DNA of 64,000 nt from DATIJJ01 sp964612855 (GTDB lineage: Bacteria > Pseudomonadota > Gammaproteobacteria > DSM-16500), in assembly GCA_964612855.1 (NCBI GenBank), contig CAZTDR010000002.1, positions 1-64,000 of the forward strand, given 5' to 3'. The notes below the pieces were generated by a model. It did not search any database. It saw nothing but the letters and a program-made list of their open reading frames with translations, and had not been told where the DNA came from. This document shows, one piece after another, positions 61,150 through 64,000 of the stretch. Both the position numbers and the translations under genes were made by a program. Each line of letters opens with the position of its first letter. Positions within the stretch are counted from its first letter, which is position 1.

Positions 61150-61257
61150 GTAGGGTGGATTAGATGCGTTTTTTGCATCGTAATCCACCCTATCAAAATA
61201 AATAGCTTTCTATATTTGGTGGATTACGATGCAAAAAACGCATCTAATCCACCCTAC
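61150..61257. repeat. inverted pair of family A GTAG repeats
   Basis: A plus copy at 61150-61189 faces a minus copy at 61218-61257, both 40 bases, downstream of the O-methyltransferase and upstream of the TPR/ankyrin promoter. Confidence 0.88.
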
Positions 61258-61266
61258 GTTTATGTT

Positions 61267-61932
61267 TTAATATCTTTTTCTTGCTAATGTTAAGCCATCG
61301 CCTATGGGCAGCATGCTCATCGTGACACGCTGGTCGTTTGCGACTTCATCGTTCACTTTGCGAATCATTAAGGTATTGTCATCATTGACAGTCGAGTCTG
61401 CCACATCTCCATTCCACAAGACATTATCGATCGCAATGACCCCGCCCGGTCGAAGAAGGGTTAAGGCGAGTTCGTAATAGTTGAGATAATTCATTTTATC
61501 GGCATCGATAAAAGCAAAATCAAAGGTGCCAGCCTCACCCGCAGCGATTAAAACCTGTAATGTATCCATAGCAGGTGCTAAGCGTAAATCAATTTTATGT
61601 GCCACGCCTGCCATTTCCCAAAAGCGCTTGGCGATTGTGGTCCATTCTGCATTTTTATCACAGGCAATCACCCTGCCCTGTTCAGGCAGCGCTTCCGCCA
61701 CACATAAGGCGCTATAACCTGTAAAAACACCGATATCTAAGGTTTTTTGAGCACCCATCAATTCCACCAGTAAGGCCATAAACTGTCCTTGTTCAGGGGA
61801 TATTTGCATTTGTCCCATGCTCATGGTATGGGTTTGTTCGCGTAATTTTTGCAATACGGCTGTATCGCGAAAAGCATGTTGTTGATAATAAGCATATAAA
61901 GCCGGTGTGAGATTTAAAGTATGAGCTGACAT
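61267..61932 (-). CDS. class I O-methyltransferase (family 3, CCoAOMT-like)
   Basis: A 221-residue SAM-dependent methyltransferase of the catechol/caffeoyl-CoA group: LDIGVFTGYSALCVAEALP (SAM motif I), IACDKN, metal-binding FIDADKMNYLNYYE, IDNVLWNGDVAD and the C-terminal IGDGLTLARKR. The substrate is unknown. It is divergent from lemA with a short shared promoter gap. Confidence 0.92.
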   Translation of the reverse strand: MSAHTLNLTPALYAYYQQHAFRDTAVLQKLREQTHTMSMGQMQISPEQGQFMALLVELMGAQKTLDIGVFTGYSALCVAEALPEQGRVIACDKNAEWTTIAKRFWEMAGVAHKIDLRLAPAMDTLQVLIAAGEAGTFDFAFIDADKMNYLNYYELALTLLRPGGVIAIDNVLWNGDVADSTVNDDNTLMIRKVNDEVANDQRVTMSMLPIGDGLTLARKRY

Positions 61933-61955
61933 TTTTTTATTCCCCGATATATAAT
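61926..61955 (+). promoter_or_regulatory. lemA promoter
   Basis: CTGACA (61926-61931), 18-base spacer, TATAAT (61950-61955). The inferred start, about 61962, lies 20 bases upstream of the lemA ATG and excludes the earlier in-frame ATG at 61954. Confidence 0.65.
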
Positions 61956-61983
61956 GTCTTCAATTATAAAGGAGTTAACTCAT

Positions 61984-62562
61984 ATGAGCACAGGCATTAT
62001 TATTTTTATTGTATTACTCGTTATCGCGGCTTTCATTGTCTTCAGCTACAATCGATTGATCGCTCTTATTGAGGCCGTCCGCAATAATCAAAAACAAATT
62101 GATATTCAATTAGACCGTCGTTTTAAGGTATTTGAATCCTTGATTAATGTCGTTAAAAAATACATGGATTATGAACAAACCACGCTAAAAGATGTGGTGA
62201 CATTACGTGCACAAGCGCAACAAGCTAAAGCCAGTGGTGATGAAAAAACACGCATTGAGGCAGAAAATAAAATTTCCTCCATTGCATCCAATCTCAATGT
62301 TGTTTTTGAACAATACCCGGATCTTAAAGCCAATCAAAATTGCCTCCAGTTACAAGAAGAAATTGTCAGCACAGAAAATAAGTTAGCTTATGCAAAACAA
62401 TCTTATAATGACAGCATCGAAAATTATAATGCGACAAAAAAGTCGTTTTTCTCTTCAATGATTGTGGCGTTATTTAAGAGCAAATTAGATTTTGATTTTC
62501 CGTATTGGCAGTTAAGTGAAGGAAAAGTGGCAGAGCAAGAAGCTTATACTGTTAAATTATAA
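61984..62562 (+). CDS. lemA: LemA family protein
   Basis: A 192-residue membrane-anchored protein with one N-terminal helix (about 5-22) then long helices with the LemA hallmarks YNRLIALIEAVRNNQKQIDIQLDRR... and YNDSIENYNATKKSFFSSMIV. Its start ATG 61984 follows GGAG with nine-base spacing and lies after the promoter. LemA-like proteins are commonly paired with M48 proteases, as here with htpX; its exact function is unclear. Confidence 0.93.
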   Translation: MSTGIIIFIVLLVIAAFIVFSYNRLIALIEAVRNNQKQIDIQLDRRFKVFESLINVVKKYMDYEQTTLKDVVTLRAQAQQAKASGDEKTRIEAENKISSIASNLNVVFEQYPDLKANQNCLQLQEEIVSTENKLAYAKQSYNDSIENYNATKKSFFSSMIVALFKSKLDFDFPYWQLSEGKVAEQEAYTVKL

Positions 62563-62570
62563 AAATTACC

Positions 62571-62598
62571 GGGTGGCTTATTTGCACCGTAATCCACC
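62571..62598 (+). repeat. degenerate GTAG repeat, family A
   Basis: GGGTGGCTTATTTGCACCG followed by TAATCCACC keeps the outer palindrome only, with the GTAG head lost. It lies between lemA and htpX and forms part of a false 40-codon leader for htpX. Confidence 0.55.
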
Positions 62599-62635
62599 CC
62601 GTTCCTGCCAGCAATCATTAAAAATCGAGAAAATC

Positions 62636-63685
62636 ATGCCCGAAGCCACGCAAAATCTTGCTAAAACCACAGATTGGCGCGCCGCCATTCGCTCTAATAA
62701 TCGCAAAACTTTTTTTGTGATTGGATTATTTATTTTAATTTATTTTTCCCTTGGTTTATTAATTGATTTATTTATTTACGCTGAACGTTTTCCACAAGCA
62801 TCGTTTGCGGAAATTTTTCAAGCCTTAATCACGTTTCAAATTTTTCCGCTGGTTACGTTAATTATGTTAGGTGTGGCGGGCATTTCCCTATTCATTACCC
62901 TCGCTTTTCACGATAAGCTGATGTTGATGGGAACGGAATACCGTGAAATTACCCCGGATACCGCACTAAATACGATGGAACAACAATTGTATAATACGGT
63001 CGAAGAAATGAAAATTGCCGCCGGTTTAGGTTTTATGCCGCGCGTTTATCTAATTGAAGCCGATTATATGAATGCGTTTGCTAGTGGCTTTAGCGAAAAA
63101 TCGGCCATGGTTGCCATTACCCGCGGCTTACTGCAAAAACTGAACCGTGCCGAGTTACAAGCGGTCATGGCGCATGAGCTAAGCCACATTCGTCATCTCG
63201 ATATTAAGTTAACTTTGATGGCATCATTATTGGCTAACTTAATGGTGATGGTATTGGACATGTTTTTTTATAATGCGATTTTTTCCCGGCGTCGTTCAGA
63301 AGAAGGCCGTTCTGGAAATGCATTACTGATGATTATCATGGTATTGCGTTATATTTTACCCGTGATTAATATTTTATTATTGCTTTATCTTAGCCGCACA
63401 CGCGAATATATGGCTGATGCAGGTTGTGTGGAACTCACACGAGACAATCAGCCCCTTGCTTCCGCCTTAATTAAGATTAATAACGATCATCAAGAAAATC
63501 AGGCAACTTACAGCGCAGCTTATCAACAAACACCCCATGAAAATGTGCGCCGAGAAGCTTATTTATTTGACCCTACTCAAGCGGGCATTGAACACTCAGG
63601 TTCGTTATTTGATATGTTTTCTACTCATCCTAATTTAAAAGATAGACTGGCAGCTTTAGGTTTTAAATATGACGACAAGTCCTAA
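62636..63685 (+). CDS. htpX: M48 family zinc metalloprotease HtpX
   Basis: Inner-membrane protease for misfolded membrane proteins. From ATG 62636 it has 349 residues with the zinc site HELSH (AVMAHELSHIRHLDIKL) and third-ligand region REYMADAGCVELT, two N-terminal and two central transmembrane segments. It is longer than E. coli HtpX (293) with an extended C-terminal domain. The upstream 40 codons are rejected because they overlap lemA and a repeat. hemH overlaps its end by 17 bases. Confidence 0.93.
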   Translation: MPEATQNLAKTTDWRAAIRSNNRKTFFVIGLFILIYFSLGLLIDLFIYAERFPQASFAEIFQALITFQIFPLVTLIMLGVAGISLFITLAFHDKLMLMGTEYREITPDTALNTMEQQLYNTVEEMKIAAGLGFMPRVYLIEADYMNAFASGFSEKSAMVAITRGLLQKLNRAELQAVMAHELSHIRHLDIKLTLMASLLANLMVMVLDMFFYNAIFSRRRSEEGRSGNALLMIIMVLRYILPVINILLLLYLSRTREYMADAGCVELTRDNQPLASALIKINNDHQENQATYSAAYQQTPHENVRREAYLFDPTQAGIEHSGSLFDMFSTHPNLKDRLAALGFKYDDKS

Positions 63686-64000
63686 AATCGGCATTCTTTT
63701 GACGAATGTGGGTACACCCGATCAACCGACTCCTACTGCTGTGCGTCGATATCTGAAAGAGTTTTTGTCGGATCGACGAGTGGTCGAAATACCGCGGTTT
63801 CTGTGGCTCCCGATTTTATATGGCTGGATTTTGCCTTATCGTAGTAAAAAATCTGCGAAACTTTATCAAAAAATTTGGACGGAATCAGGCTCGCCTTTAT
63901 TGTATCATTCGCAGCAATTAGCGACGGCTTTACAAGCTAAATTACAGATGCCTGTTGCCTTGGGCATGCATTACGGTAATCCATCAATTGCAACAGCGCT
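63669..64000 (+). CDS. hemH: ferrochelatase, N-terminal part
   Basis: Inserts Fe2+ into protoporphyrin IX. The first 110 codons are present before the window ends; this gene was too incomplete to be closed. Translation gives PKIGILLTNVGTPDQPT..., RRYLKEFLSDRRVVEIP, PLLYHSQQLATALQ and VALGMHYGNPS, all ferrochelatase N-terminal motifs. Its ATG overlaps htpX by 17 bases in another frame, suggesting coupling. Confidence 0.93.
   Translation, partial: MTTSPKIGILLTNVGTPDQPTPTAVRRYLKEFLSDRRVVEIPRFLWLPILYGWILPYRSKKSAKLYQKIWTESGSPLLYHSQQLATALQAKLQMPVALGMHYGNPSIATA

Overview
The window is about 64 kb of roughly 40% G+C gammaproteobacterial chromosome. Gene content and order fit the Legionellales (Coxiella/Legionella/Aquicella-like). 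Supporting points are uvrY/gacA-uvrC-pgsA beside tRNA genes, the lepA-lepB-rnc-era...recO-pdxJ cluster, a letA/gacA-type regulator, and a TPR/ankyrin/coiled-coil protein of the kind seen among Dot/Icm effectors. The genus cannot be fixed from sequence reading alone.

Layout. 1-3.7 kb: degenerate tRNA remnant, pgsA, uvrC, gacA/uvrY-like regulator, tRNA-Ser(UGA). 3.9-11.2 kb: YccA/BI-1 protein, then the E. coli-like neighbourhood dnaQ-rnhA-yafS-like-mltD, then tex and a glycine-zipper lipoprotein. 11.4-20.5 kb: mixed metabolism (DUF924, arginase, DAHP synthase, pilin-like protein, M20 peptidase, host-attachment family protein, EamA exporter, zapE, YchJ-like, a small secreted repeat protein, pfkA). 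20.5-34.3 kb: hemF, acnA, cysS, gltX, pdxJ, recO, an inserted epmB on the opposite strand, era, rnc, lepB, lepA. 34.5-39.6 kb: ygfX-sdhE, two unknown genes, kbl-tdh. 39.8-50.1 kb: a four-gene two-partner-secretion locus (giant TpsA exoprotein, FecR-domain protein, TpsB transporter, CHASE2 nucleotide cyclase). 50.2-58.8 kb: M17 aminopeptidase, ald, htpG, and a 1,169-residue Fe-S/flavin oxidoreductase. 59-64 kb: an effector-like TPR/ankyrin gene with a PmrA-like promoter box, an O-methyltransferase, lemA, htpX, and the start of hemH.

The most striking feature outside genes is short palindromic repeats in most intergenic gaps. At least three sequence families share one architecture, a GTAG head followed by a 22-36 nt imperfect palindrome. 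This is the layout known for REP sequences mobilised by RAYT (TnpA-REP) transposases, but no such transposase gene lies here. They often occur as oppositely oriented pairs and several abut or overlap gene starts, which inflates the apparent ORFs of uvrC, the yafS-like gene and recO; several other start choices below are also shorter than the longest ORF. Two larger inverted-repeat elements (between kbl and tdh, and after the large oxidoreductase) look like MITEs.

Best candidates for new biology are the TPS-cyclase locus, whose FecR and TpsB partners share a near-identical mature N-terminus conserved at protein but not codon level; the TPR/ankyrin gene with its PmrA-like box; and the multi-family GTAG hairpin system.
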